DNA from: MGBC131033 sp910585655
Lineage (GTDB): Bacteria; Bacillota; Clostridia; Lachnospirales; Lachnospiraceae
Direction: 5' to 3'
Assembly: GCA_949502025.1 (NCBI GenBank)
Contig: CATBCG010000091.1
Span: 1 to 64,000 of the forward strand
Length of the DNA stretch: 64,000 nucleotides
Shown: positions 33,611-42,541 of the stretch, in pieces
Numbering within the stretch: position 1 is the first letter of the stretch
Layout: each line of letters opens with the position of its first letter
Notes under the pieces: generated by a model
Database searches by the model: none
The model's input: only the letters and a program-made list of their open reading frames with translations
Told to the model about the DNA's origin: nothing
Position numbers and translations under genes: made by a program

Positions 33611-33634
33611 GGAGAACTTTCCTATGATACAAAA
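33611..33634. repeat. Dispersed repeat, half copy C
   Basis: GGAGAACTTTCCTATGATAC with a following AAAA is the right arm of the palindrome as in copy B. On the minus strand it reads TTTTGTATCATAGGAAAG and forms the U-tract and tail of the glgX terminator. Confidence 0.72.
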
Positions 33635-33682
33635 CAGCCCTATACGATAAGGGAAGGAAGTCTTCCTTTTTGTATAGGGCTG
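33631..33682 (-). terminator. Terminator of glgX, fused to a repeat half-site
   Basis: CAGCCCTATAC (33635-33645) pairs perfectly with GTATAGGGCTG (33672-33682). The loop holds a second GGAAG/CTTCC stem. On the minus strand the stem is followed by TTTTGTATCATAGG. It lies 12 bases after the glgX stop and could also stop tyrA transcription, although the plus-strand tail is less T-rich. Confidence 0.78.
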
Positions 33683-33693
33683 TAGTAATTCTA

Positions 33694-35847
33694 TTATAAT
33701 ACTCCTGTTTCTTCTGCCTCCAGTACGACGACAGTCCGCGGAGGAATATGAAGTCTGCTTTTGTAGTCAAAATCCGTCAGCGGTTCTACGTTTCTTCCGT
33801 CTGCATATTCGACTGCGGTATTGACGCAAAGCTTCCAGCGCATCCCTTCCGGCAGTTCCGGGAGCTGCATATTTAACGGTTCCCAATACGCATTGATTCC
33901 GTAAAATACGATATCGTCTTTTGTATTCGTCTCATCTCTTCCGGCATACATCACACCTAAGAGCCTTGTGTTGTTATCGGTTCCGCCGTTCCACGGATAA
34001 CCGTTGTGAATACTGATATCCGGGAAGCCGCACGCCGCCCGTTCCGTCGTTTTCCGAATCACCGGATGCTTTTTCCTAAAAGCTATCATATAGCGAAAAA
34101 AATCGTGAATCTCCTGGTATTTCTCAAGCCTGTTCCAGTCCAGCCAGGAAATGATATTGTCCTGACAATACGCGTTGTTATTTCCAAACTGTGTGTTGCA
34201 GAACTCATCCCCTGCATAAAACATCGCCGGACCTCGGCTGCACATCAGCGTTGCAAAGGCATTTTTTACCATCTTACGCCGCAGATTTTCTACCTCCGGA
34301 TCGTCCGTTTCTCCCTCTACTCCGCAATTCCAGCTCCGTCCGTTGTTATCTCCGTCAGTATTGTTCCAGCCGTTTTTCTCGTTGTGCTTTGTATTATAAG
34401 AATACAAATCATAGAGAGTAAAACCGTCATGACAGGTAAGGAAATTGACCGATACGCTCTTGCCCCGCTCCGACGGATCGTAGAGATCTCTCGAACCGGT
34501 AATCCGGGTAATCGCCGTTCTTGCCATACCTGCGTCGCCCTTTAGGAAGCTGCGCATATCGTCCCGATACCGCCCGTTCCACTCTGACCAGCGCCGAAAT
34601 GCCGGGAAATTTCCTACCTGGTAAAGACCGCCTGCATCCCACGCCTCTGCGATTAGCTTCACCTTCCCTAAAATCGAATCACAGGCGATTTCCTGTAAAA
34701 TAGGCGGATCCGCCATCGGCGCCCCATGCTGGTCGCGGGTTAAAATAGAAGCCAGATCAAAACGGAATCCGTCTACCCGGTATTCCGTCACCCAATAGCG
34801 CAGACAGTCAATGATAAACCGCCGCGTCACCGGATGGTTGCAGTTTAGTACATTTCCACAGCCGCTGAAATTATAGTAATAGCCGTCTGGTGTCAAAATA
34901 TAGTAAAGATTATTGTCGATTCCCTTAAAGGAAAAACATGGACCGTTTTCGTTTCCTTCCGCCGTATGGTTAAACACGACGTCTAAGATGACCTCAATTC
35001 CGTTTTCCTTTAATTCATAGATCAAATCCTTAAATTCTTCTCCTTCATGGTTATGCTCTTCTTCATGCGCATAACTTGTATTCGGCGCAAAAAAGCAAAC
35101 CGTATTATATCCCCAAAAATTATAGAGCTGTTCCCCGTCTACCAGACGGGCATTTTCCATCTCATCGAACTCAAATACCGGCATCAGCTCCACTGCATTG
35201 ACGCCCAAATCCTTTAAATATGGTATTTTCTGACGTAAGCCCTCAAAAGTCCCCTTCGCCGTCACCCCTGATGATTCATGCTTGGTAAAGCCTCTAACGT
35301 GCATTTCATAGATTACTAAATCTTCCAACGGATATTCTAGCTGCATCGTCTTTCCCCAGTTGAAGTTATTTTCCACAACCCTGGCATGATACACAAAATC
35401 CTCTCCGTCCTTCGGACGTTCTCCCCACTTTCTCTGCCCGGTTACGGCTCTGGCATAGGGATCTAGTAAAACATGTTTTTTGTCAAACAGCAATCCCTTT
35501 TGCCTGTCATAAGGCCCATCTAACTCAAACGCGTATTCAAACTCGTCGATTTTTAATCCGAATACCAACATCGAATACGTATTTCCGATGTGATAGGCTT
35601 CTGGAAACTTCAGCCTGGCATATGGTTCCTTTTCCTGCGGGTAAAACAACAGAAGCGTACAGCTTGTAGCGCCTTGAGAATGGATCGTAAAGCTTACTCC
35701 CTTTGCGGCTACTGCGGCACCGTCTCTGTTATAAAACCCAGGACGAACCGGAAAACCATCTATGACGTCGAGCGGGTGCAGTTCTTCCCCCCGCTGCTGC
35801 CCATGCCGTATCCGCTTTTGTTCCTGGCTGTGCCTTGTCTGTTCCAT
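33694..35847 (-). CDS. glgX: Glycogen debranching enzyme (isoamylase type, GH13)
   Basis: The 717-residue protein has an N-terminal CBM48 domain at about 30-130 (GFPVRPGFYNRDGAAV), then a GH13 barrel. Catalytic residues are the nucleophile Asp in VDGFRFDLAS, the acid/base Glu in LIAEAWDAGG, and the transition-state Asp in TCHDGFTLYDL. DVVFNHTAEGNE and YNFWGYNT are typical of the GlgX/isoamylase branch. It hydrolyses alpha-1,6 branches of glycogen or limit dextrins in the cytoplasm. The start has GGAGGG five bases upstream. No other glycogen gene is adjacent. Confidence 0.93.
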   Translation of the reverse strand: MEQTRHSQEQKRIRHGQQRGEELHPLDVIDGFPVRPGFYNRDGAAVAAKGVSFTIHSQGATSCTLLLFYPQEKEPYARLKFPEAYHIGNTYSMLVFGLKIDEFEYAFELDGPYDRQKGLLFDKKHVLLDPYARAVTGQRKWGERPKDGEDFVYHARVVENNFNWGKTMQLEYPLEDLVIYEMHVRGFTKHESSGVTAKGTFEGLRQKIPYLKDLGVNAVELMPVFEFDEMENARLVDGEQLYNFWGYNTVCFFAPNTSYAHEEEHNHEGEEFKDLIYELKENGIEVILDVVFNHTAEGNENGPCFSFKGIDNNLYYILTPDGYYYNFSGCGNVLNCNHPVTRRFIIDCLRYWVTEYRVDGFRFDLASILTRDQHGAPMADPPILQEIACDSILGKVKLIAEAWDAGGLYQVGNFPAFRRWSEWNGRYRDDMRSFLKGDAGMARTAITRITGSRDLYDPSERGKSVSVNFLTCHDGFTLYDLYSYNTKHNEKNGWNNTDGDNNGRSWNCGVEGETDDPEVENLRRKMVKNAFATLMCSRGPAMFYAGDEFCNTQFGNNNAYCQDNIISWLDWNRLEKYQEIHDFFRYMIAFRKKHPVIRKTTERAACGFPDISIHNGYPWNGGTDNNTRLLGVMYAGRDETNTKDDIVFYGINAYWEPLNMQLPELPEGMRWKLCVNTAVEYADGRNVEPLTDFDYKSRLHIPPRTVVVLEAEETGVL

Positions 35848-36034
35848 CTCTTCCCTCCATTCCTATGTGCTTTCCGACAGTTTTTCTCTTCTTTCTTTTT
35901 TTGCAACACTTCCTGTCGTGCAACCTCTAGTATACTATTTTTTTGGATAAGTTACAACTATTTTCTGAAACCAAAAAAAGTTTTATGTAAAAAGCCGGTT
36001 TCCACAGAATTTTATTTTCTTTATCCCGTATTTA

Positions 36035-36043
36035 TGCTATACT
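36035..36043 (+). promoter_or_regulatory. Extended -10 promoter of the ABC-F operon
   Basis: TGCTATACT contains TATACT (36038-36043) preceded by TGn, an extended -10. No good -35 lies 17 bases upstream. The AAAGGAG site and the ATG at 36070 follow 27 bases later. The 222-base divergent gap with glgX holds nothing else I recognise. Confidence 0.5.
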
Positions 36044-36069
36044 GTCTGTACAGAAAGGAGCTTTTATTT

Positions 36070-37995
36070 ATGATAGTATCATGCAGTCATATCCATAAAT
36101 CCTTTGTTACCGGCGCGGTATTAAGCGATGTCAGCTTCCATATCAACGAACGGGAAAAGGCTGCTATCGTCGGTATAAACGGCGCCGGAAAATCCACGCT
36201 GTTAAAAATCATCACCGGCGAACTGCCTGCCGACTCCGGTGAAGTGACCTTTTCCAAAGGAACTACCGTCGGCTACCTGGCGCAGCACCAGGAGCTGGCT
36301 ACCGAACGTACTATCTATGAAGTAATGCTAGAGATCAAAAAAGAAGTTCTTGCGTTAGATAAACGGATGCGGGAACTAGAGGCAGAGATGAAGCACAGCG
36401 AAGGAGCCGCGTTAGAACGTCTCCTAGCGGACTATTCCCGCTGCAGTCATGAATTTGAACAGCAAAACGGCTATGCCTACAAGAGTGAAATTACCGGGGT
36501 TTTAAAAGGGCTTGGCTTTGAAGAAGAGGAGTTTCAAAAACCGGTCAGCCAGCTTTCCGGCGGTCAGAAAACCCGTGTTTACTTAGGACGTCTCCTGCTT
36601 TCTACCCCCGACATCCTTTTTTTGGACGAGCCGACTAACCATCTGGATATGAATTCCATCGCCTGGTTGGAAACCTTTTTGCTCAACTATAAAGGAACGG
36701 TAGTGATCGTAGCACACGACCGGTATTTTTTAGATAAAATCGTCTCCAAGGTCATTGAAATCGAGCAGACCAGAGCGGAAACCTACGAAGGCAATTATAC
36801 CCAATATGCGGCTAAAAAGGCTGCCAAGCGGGAGATTGCCCTCCGGCACTACCTCAACCAGCAGCAGGAAATCAAGCACCAGGAGGAAGTGATTGCAAAG
36901 CTCCGTTCCTTCAACCGGGAAAAGTCGATCAAGCGGGCAGAAAGCCGCGAAAAAATGCTGGCTAAAATCGAACGCTTAGAAAAGCCTGTCCTTTCCGAAG
37001 CGCAGATGCACTTTGTGTTAGAACCGCAGCACATCAGCGGTCAGGATGTTCTTGCCGTATCCGGTCTTGCCAAGTCCTTTGGCTCCCACTCGCTCTTTTC
37101 CGATCTGCAATTCGAGATCAAACGAGGCGAACGGGTAGCGTTAATCGGCAACAACGGCACCGGCAAGACCACGATTTTAAAGCTGTTAAACCAGGAACTG
37201 GCACCAGACGCCGGGGAACTGCGGCTCGGCGCGCATGTGACAATCGGCTACTACGATCAGGAGCATCAGGTTTTACATCCGGAGAAAACGCTTTTTGAAG
37301 AACTTCAGGACGCTTATCCTACCCTGGACAACACACGAATCCGCAATATTTTAGCTGCTTTTTTATTTACCAACGACGATGTATACAAGCAGATCAAATC
37401 GTTAAGCGGCGGAGAACGCGGTCGTGTCTCTCTGGCAAAGCTGATGCTTTCCGAAGCCAATTTCCTTATCCTTGACGAGCCGACCAACCACTTAGACATT
37501 ACTTCACGGGAAATTTTAGAGGACGCTCTAAACCGCTATACCGGAACGGTCCTTTATGTCTCTCACGACCGTTATTTTATCAATCGTACCGCTACAAGGA
37601 TTTTAGATTTGACACAGGGGCAGCTCTTAAACTACATCGGGAACTACGACTACTACCTGGAAAAACGAGATACCCTAGAGACGGCACTCGGGCTTGCTGC
37701 TCCCACCGTCCCTTCTTCCTCAGGGCAAGATATTCCTTCTAGCGGAGCTGGAAAGCTGGGTTGGCAGCAGCAAAAGGAAGAACAGGCAAGAATCCGTAAG
37801 CTGCAAAACGAATTAAAACAAGTAGAAGAAGAAATCACGGCTTTGGAAGTCAGAAATGAAGAAATCAACCAGCTTTTGACCCAGGAAGACATTTATACTG
37901 ACGTCGCCCGACTGATGGAACTTAACCAGGAAAAAAAGGAGCTGGACGAACGGCTGGAACAGCTCATGGAGCGATGGGAGGAGTTATCGGAATGA
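36070..37995 (+). CDS. ABC-F family ATP-binding protein
   Basis: The 641-residue protein has two ABC cassettes and no membrane segment. Cassette 1 has GINGAGKST, LSGGQKTR and LFLDEPTNHLD. An interdomain linker follows at about 240-300, rich in Lys/Arg/Glu. Cassette 2 has GNNGTGKTT, LSGGERGR and LILDEPTNHLD. The C-terminal 80 residues form a charged coiled coil (RKLQNELKQVEEEITALEV). Such proteins act on ribosomes (EttA, Uup, YdiF, antibiotic-resistance ARE types); the subfamily cannot be fixed here. The frame is open well upstream, but the conserved cassette starts at this ATG with AAAGGAG upstream. The next gene overlaps it by four bases (ATGA), so the two are translationally coupled. Confidence 0.92.
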   Translation: MIVSCSHIHKSFVTGAVLSDVSFHINEREKAAIVGINGAGKSTLLKIITGELPADSGEVTFSKGTTVGYLAQHQELATERTIYEVMLEIKKEVLALDKRMRELEAEMKHSEGAALERLLADYSRCSHEFEQQNGYAYKSEITGVLKGLGFEEEEFQKPVSQLSGGQKTRVYLGRLLLSTPDILFLDEPTNHLDMNSIAWLETFLLNYKGTVVIVAHDRYFLDKIVSKVIEIEQTRAETYEGNYTQYAAKKAAKREIALRHYLNQQQEIKHQEEVIAKLRSFNREKSIKRAESREKMLAKIERLEKPVLSEAQMHFVLEPQHISGQDVLAVSGLAKSFGSHSLFSDLQFEIKRGERVALIGNNGTGKTTILKLLNQELAPDAGELRLGAHVTIGYYDQEHQVLHPEKTLFEELQDAYPTLDNTRIRNILAAFLFTNDDVYKQIKSLSGGERGRVSLAKLMLSEANFLILDEPTNHLDITSREILEDALNRYTGTVLYVSHDRYFINRTATRILDLTQGQLLNYIGNYDYYLEKRDTLETALGLAAPTVPSSSGQDIPSSGAGKLGWQQQKEEQARIRKLQNELKQVEEEITALEVRNEEINQLLTQEDIYTDVARLMELNQEKKELDERLEQLMERWEELSE

Positions 37996-38930
37996 TTTAT
38001 CTTGCTATTGCCTTGTATGCGGAAGCCAAGCCGTTTATCCAGACGCTTGGCTTAAAAAGCCAGGAAACGCACTGTCGTTTTCCGCTTTTTACTTCCGATA
38101 CACACCGCCTTATCCTGACCGGAAGCGGGCCTCTTTTGGCAGCGATTGCCGATACTTGGCTGCTCTCCCACTTTCAGAAAACGACGCTTACGCCGGATGC
38201 CAGCCAAGCAGAGGATTGTTTTGCTCAAATCGGCTGCGCCGCTTATTTGCCCAAAGACAAATGGACTGCCGTGTCACAAGGGAATTTGTACCTTTGCCAT
38301 AAGCTCACCGATGCCCAAACCGGACACAGCGCCTATCCGGATATGCTTTACCGCTCTGACTTTGCACAAGCCAGCCTGATCACCTATCCTGTCATACAAA
38401 CGCAGGCTGCCGCTACACAGACCGTAGACTTCACTGCTTCTGCTTTGACGCTTACGGATATGGAAGGCTATGCAGGCTATCAGGCAGCTTCGGTTTTCCT
38501 TCCGCCTCATCGGATTTTTACCTGGAAAGTTCTCTCTGACTACGGTGATACCAAAAACCTTGTCTCACAGGATATTTCCGGGCTTTTTACGCCCCATACG
38601 GAAAACATTCTTTCCTGGCTGGACTGGGTTTGCACTCCGTCTGCCGCAGGCTCGGCTCCTCTCTCCTTTGAGGCGATAAAAGAAGCATATCCGATCTGTT
38701 GGAAGATAGCAGATATTTTTGGCTATTCAAGTACCCAGCGCCAACAACTTCGCCAGCTCCTGCATTACGCCTTCCTGACAGGGGACTCCGAAACCGATTT
38801 GCTTGCTGGTCTTTCCGACACGATCCATCTCCACCCGCAAAAGCCGCCTGTATTCTCGTTTCATCCGGCGCAACGAAAAAAAGAAGGGAAGCGAATTCTA
38901 TATGAATTGGAACAACGACTATTATCATAA
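37992..38930 (+). CDS. MTA/SAH nucleosidase-like (nucleoside phosphorylase superfamily) protein
   Basis: The 312-residue protein starts MIYLAIALYAEAKPFI, typical of the PNP/UDP superfamily. RLILTGSGPLLAAIADTWLL matches the second conserved strand, DMEGYAGYQAASVF matches the DME motif that binds the ribose hydroxyls, and KVLSDYGDT resembles the catalytic Asp region. It is about 80 residues longer than E. coli MTAN, with an extra C-terminal helical part. It overlaps the ABC-F gene by four bases and the next gene by 29. Because MTAN-type enzymes can hydrolyse 5'-deoxyadenosine, the inhibitory by-product of radical SAM enzymes, a partnership with the next gene is plausible. The substrate is inferred only. 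Confidence 0.65.
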   Translation: MIYLAIALYAEAKPFIQTLGLKSQETHCRFPLFTSDTHRLILTGSGPLLAAIADTWLLSHFQKTTLTPDASQAEDCFAQIGCAAYLPKDKWTAVSQGNLYLCHKLTDAQTGHSAYPDMLYRSDFAQASLITYPVIQTQAAATQTVDFTASALTLTDMEGYAGYQAASVFLPPHRIFTWKVLSDYGDTKNLVSQDISGLFTPHTENILSWLDWVCTPSAAGSAPLSFEAIKEAYPICWKIADIFGYSSTQRQQLRQLLHYAFLTGDSETDLLAGLSDTIHLHPQKPPVFSFHPAQRKKEGKRILYELEQRLLS

Positions 38931-39963
38931 GCCCTTTTCTCATCTTTATATAGAAGAAACTGCCTGGGATTTTCCGATTACCAGACAACTTCTCGCCCGC
39001 TTTCCTGCCTCTGCCGTTATTCCGATTCGCCACTATCGGGATGTTTTTTCTTCCCACCGACAGGTATTTTCCTGCCAAAAGCAGTCTCCAAAGCTTATTT
39101 TAGCCGTCAAGGAGGAGGAAACGTTGATATACCCCGGAGCGCCGGTCTGCCAAAGCTTTGGAAATCAAAACTTTTTTTATACTTCCAGTATTATGAACTG
39201 CCTCTATGATTGTGAATACTGCTATCTGCAAGGCATGTACCCCTCTGCCAATCTGGTCGTATTCGTCAATTTAGACGCTATCTTTCAGCAGGTAGAATCG
39301 TTGTTACAAAAAAGCCCGATCTACTTATGTATTTCTTATGATACAGATTTATTGGCATTAGAGGGCTTGTTTGGCTATGTGAAACGATGGATTGACTTTG
39401 CCAGACAGCACCCTGATCTGACGATAGAATGTCGTACCAAAAGTGCCTATGTACCAATCCTGCCGGATCCTTCTCTTTCCAAACGGTTTATTTTTGCCTG
39501 GACGCTTTCTCCGTCTGCTCTTATCCAGACTTACGAGCATCGAACCCCTTCGCTTGCCGCCAGACTAAACGCAATCTGTAACGCTTTAGAAGCAGGCAAT
39601 CGAATACGCCTTTGCTTTGATCCGATGCTGCGAGTAGCAAACTGGCAAGAGCAATACCAGGCTTTGGTGGATACGGTTTTTACCACTCTTACATCCAGAG
39701 TACCGGATTGCCTTACAAACGGTCAGGTAGCCGACGTCAGTTTGGGGACTTTTCGTATTTCCAAGGAATATATCACACAGATACGTCGAAACCGCCCTCG
39801 TTCGCCGCTGGTATGGTATCCGTTTCAAACCCAGACGGGAGTATGCTCGTATGGATCTGCGGCTGACAGAGAAATGATGGAATGGATGAAGCAAGCGCTT
39901 ACTGCCTGGCTCCCGGAGGAACGTATCTTTTTATGGAAAGAAGACGAACCTACAGCCCATTAA
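38902..39963 (+). CDS. SPL-like radical SAM protein (spore photoproduct lyase family)
   Basis: The 353-residue protein carries the radical SAM cluster motif CxxxCxxC in NCLYDCEYCYLQG, with the SPL-like lead-in YTSSIMNC. Later regions are of the same family (CISYDTDLLALEGLFGYVK, LTIECRTKS, IFAWTLSP, RIRLCFDPML, VSLGTFRISKEY). A Cys in TGVCSYGS near the C terminus might be the hydrogen-donor equivalent, which I cannot align by eye. SPL repairs the UV thymine dimer of spores; homologues in other contexts are not characterised. I chose the ATG at 38902 because homology begins there; it overlaps the previous gene. Confidence 0.82.
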   Translation: MNWNNDYYHKPFSHLYIEETAWDFPITRQLLARFPASAVIPIRHYRDVFSSHRQVFSCQKQSPKLILAVKEEETLIYPGAPVCQSFGNQNFFYTSSIMNCLYDCEYCYLQGMYPSANLVVFVNLDAIFQQVESLLQKSPIYLCISYDTDLLALEGLFGYVKRWIDFARQHPDLTIECRTKSAYVPILPDPSLSKRFIFAWTLSPSALIQTYEHRTPSLAARLNAICNALEAGNRIRLCFDPMLRVANWQEQYQALVDTVFTTLTSRVPDCLTNGQVADVSLGTFRISKEYITQIRRNRPRSPLVWYPFQTQTGVCSYGSAADREMMEWMKQALTAWLPEERIFLWKEDEPTAH

Positions 39964-39976
39964 AAAGGAGAGTTTT

Positions 39977-40783
39977 ATGGAACGTTATGCCTTGATTACC
40001 GGAACTTCTTCCGGCATTGGACAAGCATTAGGACACCTGCTTTTGCGTGGTATCTCTACCTTTTCCACAGATCAGAAGGATTGCTGGCAGGTCTATGGGC
40101 TATGCCGCCATCCGGAACGCTTTTGGGAGAATCTTTCTCTCGACTTACCTGCGCCGCCGATCTCCGAACCCGAGTATCGCTCCCGTTATCATCCGATAGT
40201 CTGCGATCTGACAGATCGAAGGCAGGTTGTCGATGCTATTCGGAATCTGCGCCGGGAATGTACGTTGGATCTTCTGGTCAACAATGCCGGAATCGGATAT
40301 TTTGGTCCGCATGAAGAACTATCTGTGGAAAAGCTCCATCAGATGATTGCCGTCAACATTGAGGCTCCTTTGCTTCTTACTCAGCTTTTGCTACGGGATT
40401 TAAAGAAAAGCCAAGGCGCGATTTTCAATCTTTCTTCCGTCACTGCACAAAAAACCGACAATACGCATGGCTGCGCTTATGGCGCCACCAAAGCGGCGCT
40501 TTCCAGTTTTTCTTCCAGCCTCTTTGAAGAAGTGCGCAAATACGGGGTTCGTGTTCTCACGCTCCAGCCGGATATGACTGAAAGCGGCTTTTATACAGAA
40601 GCCAATTTTGAACCGGAACGAACGCCGGATACGTGCCTGGGCGCTGTCGAAGTCGCTAAATTGGCTGTTTGGATGCTGTCTATGCGAACGGGAAGCCTGG
40701 TGACGAGTTTGACCGTCCGCCCGCAAAAGCATCGTATCAAACGTAAAAGCCACAACTTATCAGAAGGGAGTGTTTCTTTATGA
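39977..40783 (+). CDS. Short-chain dehydrogenase/reductase (SDR)
   Basis: The 268-residue classical SDR has the cofactor motif TGTSSGIG, the NNAGIG motif, a Ser in IFNLSSVTA, and the catalytic YGATK. About 20 extra residues between the first strand and the next (STFSTDQKDCWQV region) lengthen the cofactor-binding loop. The gene starts 13 bases after the radical SAM gene with AAAGGAG upstream. Its stop overlaps the next start by four bases. Substrate is unknown. Close coupling suggests it reduces or oxidises something related to the operon's radical SAM or cyclase step. Confidence 0.88.
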   Translation: MERYALITGTSSGIGQALGHLLLRGISTFSTDQKDCWQVYGLCRHPERFWENLSLDLPAPPISEPEYRSRYHPIVCDLTDRRQVVDAIRNLRRECTLDLLVNNAGIGYFGPHEELSVEKLHQMIAVNIEAPLLLTQLLLRDLKKSQGAIFNLSSVTAQKTDNTHGCAYGATKAALSSFSSSLFEEVRKYGVRVLTLQPDMTESGFYTEANFEPERTPDTCLGAVEVAKLAVWMLSMRTGSLVTSLTVRPQKHRIKRKSHNLSEGSVSL

Positions 40784-41361
40784 AAATTTATGATATCAGC
40801 CATGATTTGTTTTCTGCCACTGTGTTTCCAGGTGATCCAAAGCCTTCCTATCACCCTGTCCGTTCCATTGCAAACGGCGATCCCTGCAATCTATCCCTGC
40901 TTGAGCTTGGCAGTCACAATGGCTCCCATATGGATGCGCCACGGCACTTCTACGCAGACGGCAGAACCATTGATCAAGTGGATTTATACAAATGCGTAGG
41001 GCTTTGTACCTTAATCGAACATACCGGAGTACTGGGGCGGCTGGAAATCGAGGCATTGACCGCGTTTAGTATGAAGCGGCTTCTCATCAAGGGAGATATT
41101 ACGATTACCGTCGAAGCAGCCGAAGCGCTTGTAGAATATGACTTTGAATTTCTCGGTGTAGAAGGATTGACCGTAGGCGCCGAAGATACTTCCAAAGCGG
41201 TTCACAGAACGTTGCTCCAGCCGGAAGCCGAACTGGTCATCGCCGAAAACCTGAATCTGTCCGAGGTTCCGGTAGGCGAATATTTTCTGGTATGCGTTCC
41301 GCTAAAGCTAGGCGGTCTGGACGGTTCCCCTTGCCGGGCAATTCTGATTCAGGAAGAATAA
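40780..41361 (+). CDS. Cyclase-family (KynB/kynurenine formamidase-like) metal hydrolase
   Basis: The 193-residue protein has the family motif HNGSHMDAPRHF, where the His and Asp residues bind the metal. It is preceded by YDISHDLFSATVFPGDPKP and followed by DFEFLGVEGLTVG and PVGEYFLVCVPLKLGGLDGSP. The family includes kynurenine formamidase and other amide, ester or lactone hydrolases. No tryptophan-catabolic gene is near, so kynurenine is not supported as substrate. It is the last gene of the operon, overlapping the SDR by four bases, with a terminator 13 bases after the stop. Confidence 0.87.
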   Translation: MKIYDISHDLFSATVFPGDPKPSYHPVRSIANGDPCNLSLLELGSHNGSHMDAPRHFYADGRTIDQVDLYKCVGLCTLIEHTGVLGRLEIEALTAFSMKRLLIKGDITITVEAAEALVEYDFEFLGVEGLTVGAEDTSKAVHRTLLQPEAELVIAENLNLSEVPVGEYFLVCVPLKLGGLDGSPCRAILIQEE

Positions 41362-41373
41362 AGTCATACACAA

Positions 41374-41410
41374 AAGAAAGCACCGCCCCTTGTAAGGTTG
41401 GTGCTTTCTT
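41374..41410. terminator. Bidirectional terminator between the plus operon and flagellin
   Basis: AAGAAAGCACC (41374-41384) pairs perfectly with GGTGCTTTCTT (41400-41410). The stem carries T-rich sequence on the plus side and, by symmetry, on the minus side. It lies between two convergent stop codons. Confidence 0.85.
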
Positions 41411-41434
41411 CTAATCTGCTGATGTGTTGATCTG

Positions 41435-42358
41435 TTACTGAAGAAGTGCCAGAACACCCTGTGTCTGCTGATTTGCCTGAGCCAGCATAGACTGCGCTGC
41501 CTGCTGAAGAATGGTATTCTTGCTGTAGTTTACCATCTCGTTTGCCATGTTTACGTCACGGATACGAGATTCGGAAGCCTGCAAGTTTTCAGCCGTGTTA
41601 TCATCATTTGCAATCGTATGCTCCAGACGATTCTGCAGAGAACCCAGTTTGGAACGTTCGTCGGATACATACTGTAAAGAATCATCTATTCTTGCAATAT
41701 TGGCGGCAATGATCTCATGTTCTATTCCAATCGTATCATCTGCAGCAAATCCACTGACATCTTCTACTGCATTAAAGCCTTCCCCATCAGCTGTATGAAG
41801 CTCCTCTATACGCATACTGCCGATCGTAAAGGTCATACTTTGATCTTTTCCCTCTACTTCTTCTGTATTAACATTGTATCCGTAAACTGCTTCTCCATCT
41901 GTATTCGCGCCGACATGAAGCGTAATTCCTTCCTCGGCATAATCCCCATTTAACAGCTTTTTCTTATTGAACTCAGTGCTTAACGCAATACGTTCAATTT
42001 CACCCTTCATCTGTTCTACTTCATTTTCGATAGCGCCACGATCCGAATCGGTATAGATACCGTTAGAAGCCTGCACCATCAGCTCTCTTGTTCTCTGTAA
42101 AATAGAGTGAATTTCGTTCATTGCGCCTTCTGCTGTCTGAATCAGAGAAATACCATCCTGTGCATTTCGGGAAGCCTGGTTCAAACCGCGAATCTGCCCA
42201 CGCATCTTTTCCGAAATAGAAAGACCTGCTGCGTCGTCACCTGCACGGTTAATCCGATAACCGGAGGATAACTTTTCCGTAGATTTTTGAAGATTACCTC
42301 CCGTAATCCCTAACTGTCTGTTTGTGTTTGCCGCTGGCATGTTGTGTTGAATAATCAT
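41435..42358 (-). CDS. Flagellin
   Basis: The 307-residue flagellin has conserved D0/D1 ends: MIIQHNMPAANTNRQLGITG, KLSSGYRINRAGDDAAGLSI and GISLIQTAEGAMNEI at the N terminus, and ASESRIRDVNMANEMVNYSK with QAAQSMLAQANQQTQG at the C terminus. The central variable part is short, so D2/D3 are reduced. The start at 42358 has GGAGG eight bases upstream; an ATG at 42373 overlaps it. It lies directly behind csrA, with a 183-base leader that can form three GGA-presenting hairpins. No other flagellar gene is in the window. A bidirectional terminator follows. Confidence 0.96.
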   Translation of the reverse strand: MIIQHNMPAANTNRQLGITGGNLQKSTEKLSSGYRINRAGDDAAGLSISEKMRGQIRGLNQASRNAQDGISLIQTAEGAMNEIHSILQRTRELMVQASNGIYTDSDRGAIENEVEQMKGEIERIALSTEFNKKKLLNGDYAEEGITLHVGANTDGEAVYGYNVNTEEVEGKDQSMTFTIGSMRIEELHTADGEGFNAVEDVSGFAADDTIGIEHEIIAANIARIDDSLQYVSDERSKLGSLQNRLEHTIANDDNTAENLQASESRIRDVNMANEMVNYSKNTILQQAAQSMLAQANQQTQGVLALLQ

Positions 42359-42541
42359 ACTATTTACCTCCATGTGTGAATTTTGTTCAGGAATCCGTTC
42401 CTGTGTTTTTTATAATAAGCAGCCCTATCCTTCCTAATCCGATAAGTTCCGTACTACTTATCTTTTCTTAGAATTCCGATGCTTCCGTACAAGCATCTTC
42501 TGATAGTTGCCGCATATTACCTGGTTTTTGTTACGCTTTCA
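42359..42541 (-). promoter_or_regulatory. Flagellin leader with three GGA hairpins (candidate CsrA sites)
   Basis: Read on the minus strand, three hairpins show GGA in or at the loop. GATGCTT/AAGCATC has loop GTACGG then A (42478-42497). GATAAGT/ACTTATC has loop AGTACGGA (42441-42462). CAGGAA/TTCCTG has loop CGGA (42388-42403). Two further TCGGA motifs directly follow the first two stems, and the ribosome site itself contains GGAGG. CsrA binds ANGGA in hairpin loops and in Bacillus represses flagellin translation this way. Having csrA directly upstream supports the reading. Binding is inferred. Confidence 0.7.

Noticed and set aside
35590..36069. N-terminal extension of the ABC-F protein
   Set aside because: The extension is antisense to glgX and has no homology; a ribosome site and the conserved cassette start at 36070.
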